This document shows, one piece after another, positions 22,558 through 33,655 of a stretch of 64,000 nucleotides of DNA (positions within the stretch are counted from its first letter, which is position 1; each line of letters opens with the position of its first letter). The translations under genes and the position numbers were made by a program. Source of the DNA: Haematobia irritans (Eukaryota > Arthropoda > Insecta > Diptera > Muscidae); assembly GCF_050003625.1 (NCBI RefSeq), contig NC_134400.1, positions 192,415,726 through 192,479,725 of the forward strand, given 5' to 3'. The notes beneath the pieces are model-generated. The model did not search any database. It saw only the letters and a program-made list of their open reading frames with translations, and had not been told where the DNA came from.

Positions 22558-22564
22558 ATTTTAT

Positions 22565-25500
22565 TTATTTCCTTTTGACAAAATTTTCTACAGGGATAAA
22601 ATTTTGACAACATTTTCTATGGAAATAAAATTTTGACAAAATTTTCTATGGAAATAAAATTTTGACAAAATTTTCTATGGAAATAAAATTTTTACAAAAT
22701 TTTCTATGGAAATAAAATGTTGACAAAATTTTCTAAAGAAATCAAATTTTGACAAAATTTTCTATAGAAATAAAATGTTGACAAAATTTTCTAAAGAAAT
22801 CAAATTTTGACAAAATTTTCTATAGAAACAAATTTGGACAAAATTTTCTATAGAAAAAAATTTTAAAAAATTTTCTATAGCAATAAAATTTTTACAAAAT
22901 TTTCTATAGAAATAAAATTTTGACAAAATTTTCTATAGAAAAAAAAATGTTGACAAAATTTGCTATAGAAATAAAATGTTAACAAAATTTTCTATAGAGA
23001 TAAAATTTTGATAAAATTTTCTATAGAAACAAAATTTTGACAAAATTTTCTATAGAAATAAAATTTTGACAAAATTTTCTATAAAAATAACATTTTGACA
23101 AAATTTTCTATAGAAATACAATTTTGACAACATTTTCTATAGATATAAAATTTTGACAAAATTTTCTATAGAAATAAAATTTTGACAAAATTTTCTAAGG
23201 AAATCAAATTTTTACAAAATTTTCTATAGAAATAAAATTTTGACAAAATTTCCTATAAAAATAAAATTTTGATAAAATTTTGTATAGAAATAAAATTTTG
23301 ACAAAATTTTCTACGGAAATGAAATTTTTACAAAATTTTCTATAGATTTAAAATTTTGACAAAATTTTCCATAGATATACAATTTTGACAAAATTTTCTA
23401 TGGAATTAAAATTTTGACAAAATTTTCTATAGAAATAAAATTTTGACAAAATATTCTATAGAAATAACATTTTGACAAAATGTTCTATAGAAATAAAATT
23501 TTGACAAAATTTTCTATGGAAATAAAATGTTGACTAAATTTTCTATGGAAATAAAATTTTGATCAAATTTTCTATGGAAATAAAATTTTGACAACATTTT
23601 CTATAGATATAAAATTTTGACAAAATTTTCTATAGAAATAAAATTTTGACAAAATTTTCTAAGGAAATCAAATTTTTACAAAATTTTCTATAGAAATAAA
23701 ATTTTGACAAAATTTTCTATAGAAAAAAATGTTGACAAAATTTTCTATAGAAATAAAATTTTAAAAAATTTTCTATAGCAATAAAATTTTTACAACATTT
23801 TCTATAGAAATAAAATTTTGACAAAATTTTCTACGGAAATGAAATTTTTACAAAATTTTCTATAGATTTAAAATTTTGACAAAATTTTCTATAGATATAC
23901 AATTTTGACAAAATTTTCTATGGAATTAAAATTTTGACAAAATTTTCTATAGAAATAAAATTTTGACAAAATATTCTATAGAAATAACATTTTGACAAAT
24001 TGTTCTATAGAAATAAAATTTTGACAAAATTTTCTATGGAAATAAAATGTTGACTAAATTTTCTATGGAAATAAAATTTTGATCAAATTTTCTATGGAAA
24101 TAAAATTTTGACAACATTTTCTATAGATATAAAATTTTGACAAAATTTTCTATAGAAATAAAATTTTGACAAAATTTTCTAAGGAAATCAAATTTTTACA
24201 AAATTTTCTATAGAAATAAAATTTTGACAAAATTTTCTATAGAAACAAATGTTGACAAAATTTTCTATAGAAATAAAATTTTAAAAAATTTTCTATAGCA
24301 ATAAAATTTTTACAACATTTTCTATAGAAATAAAATTTTGACAAAATTTTCTATAGAAATAAAGTTTTGACAAAATTTTCTATAAAAATAACATTTTGAC
24401 AAAAACTTCTATAGAAATACAATTTTGACAAAATATTCTATAGAAATAACATTTTGACAAAATTTTCTATAGAAATAAAATTTTGACAAAATTTTCTATA
24501 GAAATAACATTTTGGCAAAATCTTCTATGGAAATAAAATTTTGACAAAATTTTCTATATAAATAAAATGTTGACATAATTTTCTATAGAAATAACATTTT
24601 TACAAAATTTTCTCTAGAAATAAAATTTTGACAACATTTACTATAGAAAAAATTTTTGACAAAATTTTCTATAGAAATAAAATTTTGACAAAATTGTCTA
24701 TAGAAATAAAATTTTGACAAAATTTTCTATAGAAATAAAAAGTTGACAAAAGTTTCTATAGAAATAAAATTTTGACAAAATTTTCTATACAAAGTAAAAT
24801 TTTGACAAAATTTTCTATAGAAATAAAATTTTGACAAAATTTTCTATAGAAAAAAATGTTGACAAAATTTTCTATAGAAATAAAATTTTGACAATATTTT
24901 CTATAAAAATAACATTTTGACCAAATTTTCTATAGAAAAAAATGTTGACAAAATTTGCTATAGAAATAAAATTTTAACAAAATTTTCTATAGAGATAAAA
25001 TTTTGACAAAATTGTCTATAGAAACAAAATTTTGACAAAATTTTCTATAGAAATAAAATTTTGACAAAATTTGCTATAAAAATAACATTTTGACAAAATT
25101 TTCTATAGAAATACAATTTTGACAACATTTTCTATAGATATAAAATTTTGACAAAATTTTCTATAGAAATAAAATTTTGGCAAAATTTTCTAAGGAAATC
25201 AAATTTTTACAAAATTTTCTATAGAAATAAAATTTTGACAAAATTTTCTATAGAAATAAAATTTTGACAAAATTTCCTATAAAAATAAAATTTTGATAAA
25301 AGTTTGTATAGAAATAAAATTTTGACAAAATTTTCTACGGAAATGAAATTTTTACAAAATTTTCTATAGATTTAAAATTTTGACAAAATTTTCTATGGAA
25401 ATAAAATGTTGACTAAATTTTTTATGGAAATAAAATTTTGATCAAATTTTCTATGGAAATAAAATGTTGACAAAATTTTCAATGGAAATAAAATGTTGAT

Positions 25501-26728
25501 AAAATTGTCTATAGAAATAAAATCTTGACAAATTTGTCTATAGAAATAAAATTTTGACAAAATTTTCAACGGAATTAAAATGTTGACAAAATTTTTATGG
25601 AAACAAAATGTTGACAAAATTTTCTATGGAAGTAAAATTGTAACAAAGTTTTCTATAGAAATAAAATGTTGACTAAATTTTCTATGGAAATAAAATTTTG
25701 ATCAAATTTTCTCTGGAAATGAAATGTTGACAAAATATTCTATAGAAATAACATTTTGACAAAAATTTTTATAGAAATTAAATTTTGACAAAAATTTCTA
25801 TAGAAATAAAATTTTGACAAAATTTTCTATAAAAATTAAATTTTGACAAAATTTTCTATAGAAATAAAATTTTGACAAAATTTTCTATGGAAACAAAATT
25901 TTCTATAGAAAAAATTTTGACAAAATTTTCTATAGAAAAAATTTTGACAAAATTTTCTATAGAAATAAAATTTTGACAAAATTGTCTATGGAAACAAAAT
26001 TTTGATAAAATTTTCTATAGATATAAAATTTTGACTAAATTTTCTATAGATATAAAATTTGGTAAATTTTTCTATGGAATTAAAATTTTGACAAAGTTTT
26101 CTATAGAAATAAAATTTTCTATAGCAATAAAATGTTGACCAAATTTTCTATGGAATCAAATTGTTGAGAAAATTTTCTACGGAAATAATATTTTGTCAAC
26201 ATTATCTATAGAAATAAAATTTTAGCAAAATCTTTTATGGAGATAATATTTTATCAACATTATCTATAGAAATACAATTTTAGCAAAATCTTTTATGGAA
26301 ATAAAATTTTGACAAAATTTTCTATAGAAATAATATTTTGACAAAATTTTCTAAAGAAATAAAATTTTGACAAAATTTTCTATAGAAATAAAATTTTGAC
26401 AAAATTTTCTTTAGAAATAAAATTTTGACAAAATTTTCTATAGAAATAAAATTTTGACAAAATCTTCTATAGAAATAAAATTTTGACAAAATTTTCTATA
26501 GAAATAAAATTTTGACAAAATGTTCTATAGAAATTAAATTTTGGCAAAATTTTCTATAGAAATAAAATTTTGACCAAATGTTCTATAGAAATAAAATGTT
26601 GACAAAATATTCTATAAGAATAACATTTTGACAAAATTTTCTATAGAAATTAAATTTTGACAAAATTTTCTATAGAAATAAAATTTTGACAAAATTTTCT
26701 ATAGAAATAAAATTTTGTCAAAAATTTC
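22565..26728 (+). repeat. AT-rich 29-bp satellite array A3, about 4.2 kb
   Basis: Roughly 140 tandem units of TTTTGACAAAATTTTCTATA + GAAATAAAA. Variant units (CTACGGAAATGAAATTTTTA, CTATAGATATAAAA, CTAAGGAAATCAAA) recur in the same order every 520 bp in at least 23.3-24.35 kb (about 18 units), showing block amplification. Frames through it translate as FYFYRKFCQNFISIENFVKI-type repeats and are not genes. Confidence 0.95.
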
Positions 26729-28285
26729 CAAATCAGTCTAGATTTAAATATGTGTATACTTTTACAACAGTCTTTGAATTTGATATTATGCAATTTTTGC
26801 ACTTTTGGGCTTTGAAAAGTACATTTTGAGTACATTTTTAGTACGTTTTCGTTAACGTCATTTATCCCTGAAGTAAGCCCTTAAAATAGAGCTTCCCAAC
26901 CACGGTTGTCACTCTTGCTTAAAATAATCGGCCAAAATTTGAAGAAATTTTATTTTTATAGAAAATATTGTCAAAATTTTATTTCTATATATAGAAAATG
27001 GAAGTACCTTTTGAAAAAATATTTGATAAAAAAATTTAACTAATCATATTGAATTTAGTCCATATGGGTTCATTTCTATACAGAGCCTCATCATCTGGAC
27101 GAATATTGTGGAGAGCTAATACAATCATTGCACATCCAGAGTGGAAGAAAACATGACTATTGTTCATGGCTATGGTCTGCTGGTTCATAACGTAAAAATA
27201 ATACAAACAACACAAATCCAAACAAACTAAACAATATTTATGCACATGAACAAAACAAACAACAACACATTTGCGGTGATTGAAATCTAAGGTGTTTTAT
27301 AATAAACAAATCACTTGAATGGATCTATGATTAGCTATAAATTAGAAATTGATTTAAAAACAGAACACTGTGCAACTGAAATCGGAGGGAGTCGAATTTT
27401 TGATAGTTTAGTAGAATTTTCTTGAAATTGGTAGTGGGCATTTAAGATGCGGCCTGGCCCACCTTATTGCCATATATTCTCTTTTGTGATCTGCAGGGTA
27501 TAGTCACTTAACTCCAGATGCCTGTAATTACAATTACCACAATCACTTAATAATCTCAATAAAATGCCCATCACAAAATTTAACAACCCACCATAATGGA
27601 AGGGCATGATTTGGTAGGGCACCAAATGAAGGCCATCCCCAACTCATTGATTATTTTATTGTTGTTTGATAATAAACCATAAATAAATGAATAATATAAT
27701 GAAATTACAGCTAATCTTCATAATGAGTATAATAGGGAATATTTGTTTACAAAATGGCGACATCAATGACTGTGGCCGAACACAGCTGGATACTCTGGAT
27801 GCCATCTCAGTATCCCGCTATGCAGCATCTAATGTATTCAATCTAATTGTTGCTAAAGCAATCATCATTAAGAAATTTTATTTGCTTTGTCCATTCCATT
27901 TTCTTGGGATCCATTGTATATTCTCCCTTGTTGCATCATTCAAAGAACATGTTTTTTTACCAAAGAAAAATGAGGCAAATTGTTTGTTTTGGAAATACAA
28001 GATGAGTTGCTCTTCTGGCCCCCTATTGACTATCGTGCACACTTTGGCGCTGGCTATAGAAAAACTTGTTTCTTAGTTAGTTTTTTTATGGATGACTCCA
28101 CGGAAGACAGCATTGAACAGTGGAGATAATATTCGAATATGTGCCATATCGAACCATGTTTGTTGCATATAGTAGCTTTCATATATCCTCACTTTATGAC
28201 TTTCAAATAAGCCCACTGTTCAGCTTCCCTGTAGGAAATAAAATAATCGGTTGATGTAAATCATACATTACAAATTAACTATTCA
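26729..28285. other. Mostly unassigned sequence with one decayed TIR-satellite end
   Basis: At about 26912-27000 CACGGTTGTCACTCTTGCTT followed by two or three reversed satellite units looks like a decayed end of the TIR-satellite element. The remainder shows no repeats. A 129-codon frame at 27687-28076 begins MNNIMKLQLIFIMSIIGNIC, superficially signal-peptide-like, but it has no domain and the C-terminal part looks random, so no CDS is called. Confidence 0.45.
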
Positions 28286-28393
28286 ACAAGTGACTACAAA
28301 CTGTTTACAATATCATGCAAATATCAACCAAAAATATTGTCAAGTGACTACAAATCGTTTAGAATCTCATGCAGATATCAACCAAAAATATTG
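28286..28393. repeat. 54-bp direct tandem duplication
   Basis: CAAGTGACTACAAACTGTTT... from 28287 recurs at 28341 with a few differences, both ending TATCAACCAAAAATATTG. It lies about 240 bp upstream of the DUF4806-like gene. Confidence 0.85.
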
Positions 28394-28482
28394 CATAGAA
28401 GCACATGTGAAAACAAAACAGAGCAAGTAAAGCAAACGAAAATAAGAAAACAAAGTAACATACATGTCATGGCATGTAATGC

Positions 28483-28500
28483 GATTGGCGTACGCCAATC
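28483..28500. promoter_or_regulatory. Perfect 18-bp palindrome with paired CCAAT boxes
   Basis: GATTGGCGTACGCCAATC is self-complementary and contains ATTGG and CCAAT facing each other. It lies about 125 bp upstream of the first recognised coding exon of the DUF4806-like gene. A regulatory role is inference only. Confidence 0.35.
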
Positions 28501-28626
28501 AAAACAAGTTCGACCTTCGAAGTGAACAGTGGAAAATTAATGTAAAGAAGCCGATTTGGAATTAAATATAAAGTAACAAAAAACAAAAGTTAAATTAATA
28601 CAAACCTATTTATTTTTCCAGCAATA

Positions 28627-29414
28627 ATGAAACGCATTTGTTTGAGCAGTATTGGTAAGTATCTTTTACAATTACAAAAATATGGTTAATTACATATGAA
28701 TATCGTATTTTTGCAGATAACGGAAAAGAAAATAATGATAAAGCGCTTTGCCAATGTTCACATGAAGTTTTGAAGCAATTTGATGCGAAATTTTTTGAAA
28801 TGCAGGGGAAATTTTCAGAAATGACATGTAAGATTTATTAATATTTATTATTTTAGCATTTGTTTTATTTTTATGTATTTTATATTTCAAGGTGAAATTA
28901 GGGAGCTCAAAAGCATTATTCAAACCCAAAATGAAGCTATAATGACAGCATTGTCTGTCCAAAAAGTAGTAACTGAAAGCCTTGTCCGCCAGGAAAAAAA
29001 CAATGCTGCAATTAAAAATGTTTTTCCTATAAACACTCTCGAAGAGCTGAAAACGCTCAATGACGTCATAATGGATGAAAATCAGCAAGTTTATGCGAGT
29101 TATTATTTTTCTCTTCTTTTATTATTTTACAAATAGTCTTGCTTTTCTTACAGACCAATGCCATGAAATTGTCTCTGAAAGGGAAATTGACAAAGACATT
29201 GACAACAATTCTATCATTAGAATTGATTCTAGACATAAATATTGATGGCACTCACGGCAAAAGACGTTTAAAGGATTTCGACAAATTTTTTAAAGCATTG
29301 ATGGATGCAGTTCGGCCTCTCTATGATGACCCAGAAAAGGAATTGCGCAAAGCCTTATCCGTTATTAAAAAACGTAATTTTCATAATGTTTGCGTTGAAA
29401 AGAAAAAAGCTTAA
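28627..29414 (+). CDS. Coiled-coil DUF4806-domain-like protein, four coding exons
   Basis: The only convincing host gene. Coding exons are 28627-28654, 28717-28827, 28892-29088 and 29154-29414, giving 198 residues. Splice sites: ATTG|GTAAGT, TTTTGCAG|ATAAC, GACAT|GTAAG, ATTTCAAG|GTGAA, CAGCAA|GTTTATG (a weak donor) and TTTCTTACAG|ACC. Phases agree at every junction. Residues about 25-90 are heptad-like (HEVLKQFDAKFFEMQ, EIRELKSIIQTQNEAIM). The C-terminal region begins FPINTLEELKTLNDVI and ends with GKRRLKDFDKFFKALMDAVR, matching my recollection of DUF4806, a domain of unknown function common in insect proteins. The first exon starts after an acceptor-like TTTTTCCAG (28613-28621), so a 5' untranslated or extra coding exon may lie upstream. 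The molecular role is unknown. Short length and a weak third donor leave open that it is a degenerate family member. Confidence 0.75.
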
Positions 29415-29553
29415 CGCAATACATAATATAATATTTTCAATTTTAAGTACTTTTACTTTAAGTCATGAAATGTAATTGCTTTAACATGCCTTATTTTTAT
29501 ATTTTTTTAATATAATAATTCTCTATATGTGTTCATATACAAAACTAAATATT

Positions 29554-29559
29554 AATAAA
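29554..29559 (+). terminator. Candidate polyadenylation signal
   Basis: AATAAA 140 bp after the stop codon of the DUF4806-like gene; the first exact hexamer downstream in this strand that I noted. Confidence 0.5.
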
Positions 29560-29599
29560 AAAGGATTATAATTAAACTGCTTATTAATGCATTTTAAAA

Positions 29600-30686
29600 A
29601 AAGTGGTTTTAATCGACTATAATATTAATTAATTACAAATTGGTTGAAAAATAAGTAATTAGTAATCAGAAAGAAAGTCATGCAGGGACGACCAATTGAC
29701 TACCGCCAATGACATGCCCATGTTAAAATAAACAGTCGCCATAAAGAAAAATAATCATTTAATCAACTAGTTGTGGTTATAAAAAAAATAATTTTAAGTT
29801 TATTATAAATGAGTTCGATTTCCTACAGGGTTTGGATTGCCACAAATACAAACGAAGGTCATGGTTATTGATGTTATAGTAATTGAAGTCAACTGCCTTT
29901 CTCTAGAACTTTACAGAGATAGAGAGAGAGTAGTGAGAAGCATTCAATCTTAACATAATGTCTAGTGAGGCTATTCTCTTTGAGATCTTTAAACACACAT
30001 TGACAATGTTTGTGGTTTTTTTTTGCCAAAAGAGATGGCCACCCTCCAAAGCAAGCACAATTCAACCTTTCACTGCCCACTCGGAAAACACATCAACTAC
30101 CAAATTTGCTATAATGCCTGGAATATAACGACCATAATGATAGTCATCAGTGTGGATTACTAAAACAAATGCTATGCAGATTTTCCCCACTTTGGCCATT
30201 AGATATGGCTTTAATTTAGCCGACCCAACAACAGCAGAAGAAGCAACAGCAACATTCACTTCACATTATTACTGTTCATTGTTCTATCTTTCAGATATTA
30301 ACTTCAATGGAAACTTGAAAATAATGAACTCAAGTGGAATGAAGTTCATGGATACATTTCTTTCACTATGATGATTCTGATGCTCATTGCTTGCGTTGTT
30401 GTTGATGATGTCATTCATACCTCATTTGGCATTCCAAACAAGAAAAATTTTGTCTCAAATAGTGGGGAGTGTGTGTCAGGGATGGAAATTACAATTTTTA
30501 AGAAAGTACAAAAAAGGTATTTTTTTGAGCGAAACAGTACTTTTCACCAAAATCAACAAAAATTCCATTGGATGATTATTGAGGAGCTCCTGACTGAATT
30601 TTAAAGAAAATAAAATTTTGTTGAGTTGACCTCAATTTTAAATATTTTTTTTTAGTTTTATATCCGCCTACAAAGACTACCGTAGC
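29600..30686. other. Unassigned single-copy-like sequence
   Basis: No array, TIR pair or domain recognised. Several 60-80 codon frames overlap on both strands without any distinguishing feature. Confidence 0.5.
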
Positions 30687-30694
30687 ATTGTAAT

Positions 30695-31376
30695 CACGGT
30701 CGCTACAGTTGGTAGAATTCTACTGTTTGGTAGATTGGTAGAAATTTTATTTCTATAGAAATAAAATTTTGACAAAATTTTCTATAGAAGTAAAATTTTG
30801 CCAAAATTTTCTATAGAAATAAAATTTTGACATAATTTTCTATAGAAATAAAATGTTGACATAATTTTCTAAAGAAGTAAAATTTTGACAAAATTTTCTA
30901 TAAAAATAAAATTTTGACAAAATTTTCTACCGAAATAAAATGTTGACAAATTTTCTACCGAAATAAAATTTTGAAAAATTTGAAAATTTCTAAAGATATA
31001 AAATTTTTACAAAAATTCTATTGATATAAAATGTTGACAAAATTTTCAATAAAAATAAAATTTTGACAAAATTTTCTATGAATTTTGTTTTTACAAAATT
31101 TTCAATAAAAATAAAATTTTGACAACAAAAATTTCTATAGAACTAAATTTTGACAAATTTTTCTATAGATATAAAATCTTGACAACATTTTCCATAGAAA
31201 TAAATTTGACAAATTTTTCTATAGATATAAAATCTTGACAAAATTTTGTGTACAAATAAAATTTTGATAAAATTTTCTGAAGAAATATATTTTTTGAAAA
31301 TAAAATTTTTTGGTAGTATTTGATAAGACTTTCTCCAAGTGTTGGTAGATTATTTTGGTCTCAAGTTTCGACCGTG
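30695..31376. mobile_element. TIR element with 29-bp satellite interior, 682 bp
   Basis: Starts CACGGTCGCTACAGTTGGTA and ends TTCGACCGTG; the inner ends are GGTAGATT-type on both sides. Flanked by ATTGTAAT (30687-30694) and ACTGTAAT (31377-31384), a 7/8 match suggesting an 8-bp target duplication. About 19 satellite units fill the interior (about 30745-31312). It is the best-delimited member of the family. Confidence 0.8.
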
Positions 31377-31384
31377 ACTGTAAT

Positions 31385-32635
31385 GATTTGCATTATTTTA
31401 GTACGCGATCGATAACTTCTTATCTTAAAAGTGTTCGTGTGGAAGCGTAATATAGAATCACTTGCTTTTTTCTACTAAAATATTCTATATTATTCTATGG
31501 CGTTTACAAAATCGAGATTTTCTTCCCGTACGAACTTGTCTGCTTTGCCAAATTTGTAAGAGACTATTAGCAAATAAGTTTGTTAAAGACTGTCTGAAGA
31601 TATTAAAATATTTTGTCAAAACTATTGTACCATAAATCTGATATTTGTAAAATACCTTTAAAGTAAATAAGTTCGTTAAAGACTTTCTCAAAATATTAAA
31701 ATATGTTGTCAAAACTATTGTACCATAAATTTTATATCGGTTCAAAATTGTTTAAACAAAAGGTACCAAATCATTCGGGGGGTACTACGGTACTGACCAG
31801 GGTGAAAAAGTATTGAAAATAGTACTATAGTACTGCATTTTCCATCCCTGGTGTGTGTGTGTGTGGTGGAAGTTGGTATCCTTTTTTTCTTGTATATGAC
31901 TCAGAATAGCCACCGTATTGATTTAAATGTGGGGATTGTTTTCATCTTCTTCCAATGAAATGTAATCACCTTGGGTAATGGAAATTGAATGGCGCCATGT
32001 CGACCCAAACATTAGTTTTTTTTCGAGTAGAAAAGAGGGGCGGGGAGCGAAAAGAAGCAAATGGCTTGTGTCATCAATTCCAAGAAATTTTCTAATTTCT
32101 ATTGGAATATTATGTACCTAGAGAATTTTCATGCTAGAACAGATTTTTGGAACCTTTTTTTCAGTGTAAGAAATAGATATGCACTGATAGAAAAGATAAA
32201 TTCTTTCGTTATATTAATGTAATTTGCCATTATTCCTTGAGCAAACGAAACCTTTCCTTTAAACAGTGAAGACCTAAATAAAAGGAAAATTTCCATTGTA
32301 GTGATGATGGCAAACATTTTATGCACCCATCACCATCCTATGGTGCACCATAGGATGGTGATGGTATAATAATAGGTTTAAGATTATTAAAAATTATTCC
32401 AAGACTGTTAACCATAGAAAGCTTATCCTACTGAAAGTCACGGATAAGCTAATCATACGTCTGTGGGACGTATCATAGTTTGTCATCTCTTGGACAAAAT
32501 TTTTGAATTTTTGTTTTAAATTTTTGTACTTACACCGATTCTATATACAAACCCTTATCATTTAAACACGTTTTTGGCCAAACTTTTATTTATTATGTAA
32601 CAAAAAATTACATTTTCGGGAGAGCGAAAAACTAA
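31385..32635. other. Unassigned sequence with a GT run and a palindrome
   Basis: Contains a short (GT)n run at about 31851-31864 and the 36-bp palindrome at 32328-32363. TTTTTTTCAGTGTA and TGCACTGATAGAAAA motifs near 32155-32195 look like fragments of MITE ends, but no element could be delimited. No gene. Confidence 0.5.
32328..32363. repeat. Perfect 36-bp palindrome
   Basis: The arm CATCACCATCCTATGGTG is followed directly by its reverse complement. The arm resembles the outer end of F1-type elements (CCATCCTATGGTG), so this may be two F1 ends joined head to head. Confidence 0.9.
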
Positions 32636-33447
32636 ACAAGTATATACGGCCGTAAGATCGGCCAGGCCGAATCTTATGTACCCTCCGCCATGGATTGCGT
32701 AGAAACTTCTACGAAAGACTGTCATCCACAATCGAATTAATTGGGTTGTGGTATCTTAAAACTTCTTAACATCGTTTTCTAAATTGTTAGTTAGTCCATA
32801 CGTGGTATATATCAATCTGGGGATCGGTTTATATGGGGGCTACATATAATTATGGACCGATTTCGACCAAGTTTTGCATTGGTATTTGAGGCCATATGTT
32901 AACAACACGTACCAAATTTCAACCGAATCGGATGAATTTTGCTCTTCCAAGTGGCTCCGGAGGTCAAATCAGGGGATCGGTTTATATGGGAGCTACATAT
33001 AATTATGGACCGATTTCGACCAAGTTTTGCATTGGTGTTTGAGGCCATATGTTAACACCATGTACCAAATTTCAACTGAATCAGATGAATTTTGGTCTTC
33101 CAAGAGGCTCCGGAGGTCAAATCTGGTGATCGGTTTATATGGGGGCTATATATAATTATGGACCGATGTGGACCAATTTTTGCATGGTCATTGGAGACCA
33201 AATACTAACACCATGTACCAAATTTCAGCCGGATCGGATGAAATTTGCTTCTCTTAGAGGCTCCGCAAGCCAAATCGGGGGATCGGTTTATATGGGGGCT
33301 ATATATAATTATTGACCGATGTGGACCAATTTTCACTATGACCGATAATATATATACTTTATGGGGTCTTACAGCAATATTTCGATGTGTTACAAACGGA
33401 ATGACAACGTTAATATATCCCCATCCTATGGTGGAGGGTATAAAAAT
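32636..33447 (-). mobile_element. F1 element copy 4
   Basis: Left end ACAAGTATATACGGCCGTAA with hairpin GATCGGCCAGGCCGAATC and subterminal TACCCTCCGCCAT. There are four 153-bp-type units, then a deletion removes most of the GTCY tract, followed by CTTTATGGGGTCTTACAGCA and the right subterminal repeat ATGGTGGAGGGTA. Confidence 0.8.
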
Positions 33448-33655
33448 GTTATAAATATTACAGCCAGAAAATTCACTATAAAATATTGCAGAAATAGTAA
33501 AGTAATATGGAGGCTAGTTGAACTCATCTCTAGTTTATTGGAAGCTCTCTCTCCCTCCTATTCCTTTATTTACTAAAGAACAATATTTATTGCACTATAT
33601 TTGGTTATGGGAAGAATATACATAAAATTAAGAGCATATAATTCAATATTTTATC
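33448..33655. other. Unassigned short spacer
   Basis: No feature seen between F1 copy 4 and the F2 cluster. Confidence 0.5.

Noticed and set aside
22565..26728. CRISPR-like array of regular 29-bp units
   Set aside because: Units are directly contiguous with no unique spacers and the genome is eukaryotic, so this is a minisatellite.
25393..26835. Small proteins rich in FYFYRKFCQNFISIEN
   Set aside because: These are three-frame translations of the 29-bp satellite and recur on either strand in every array.
27687..28076. Secreted protein with signal peptide
   Set aside because: The first residues are signal-like, but the rest has no recognisable pattern, and no splice or homology support is seen.
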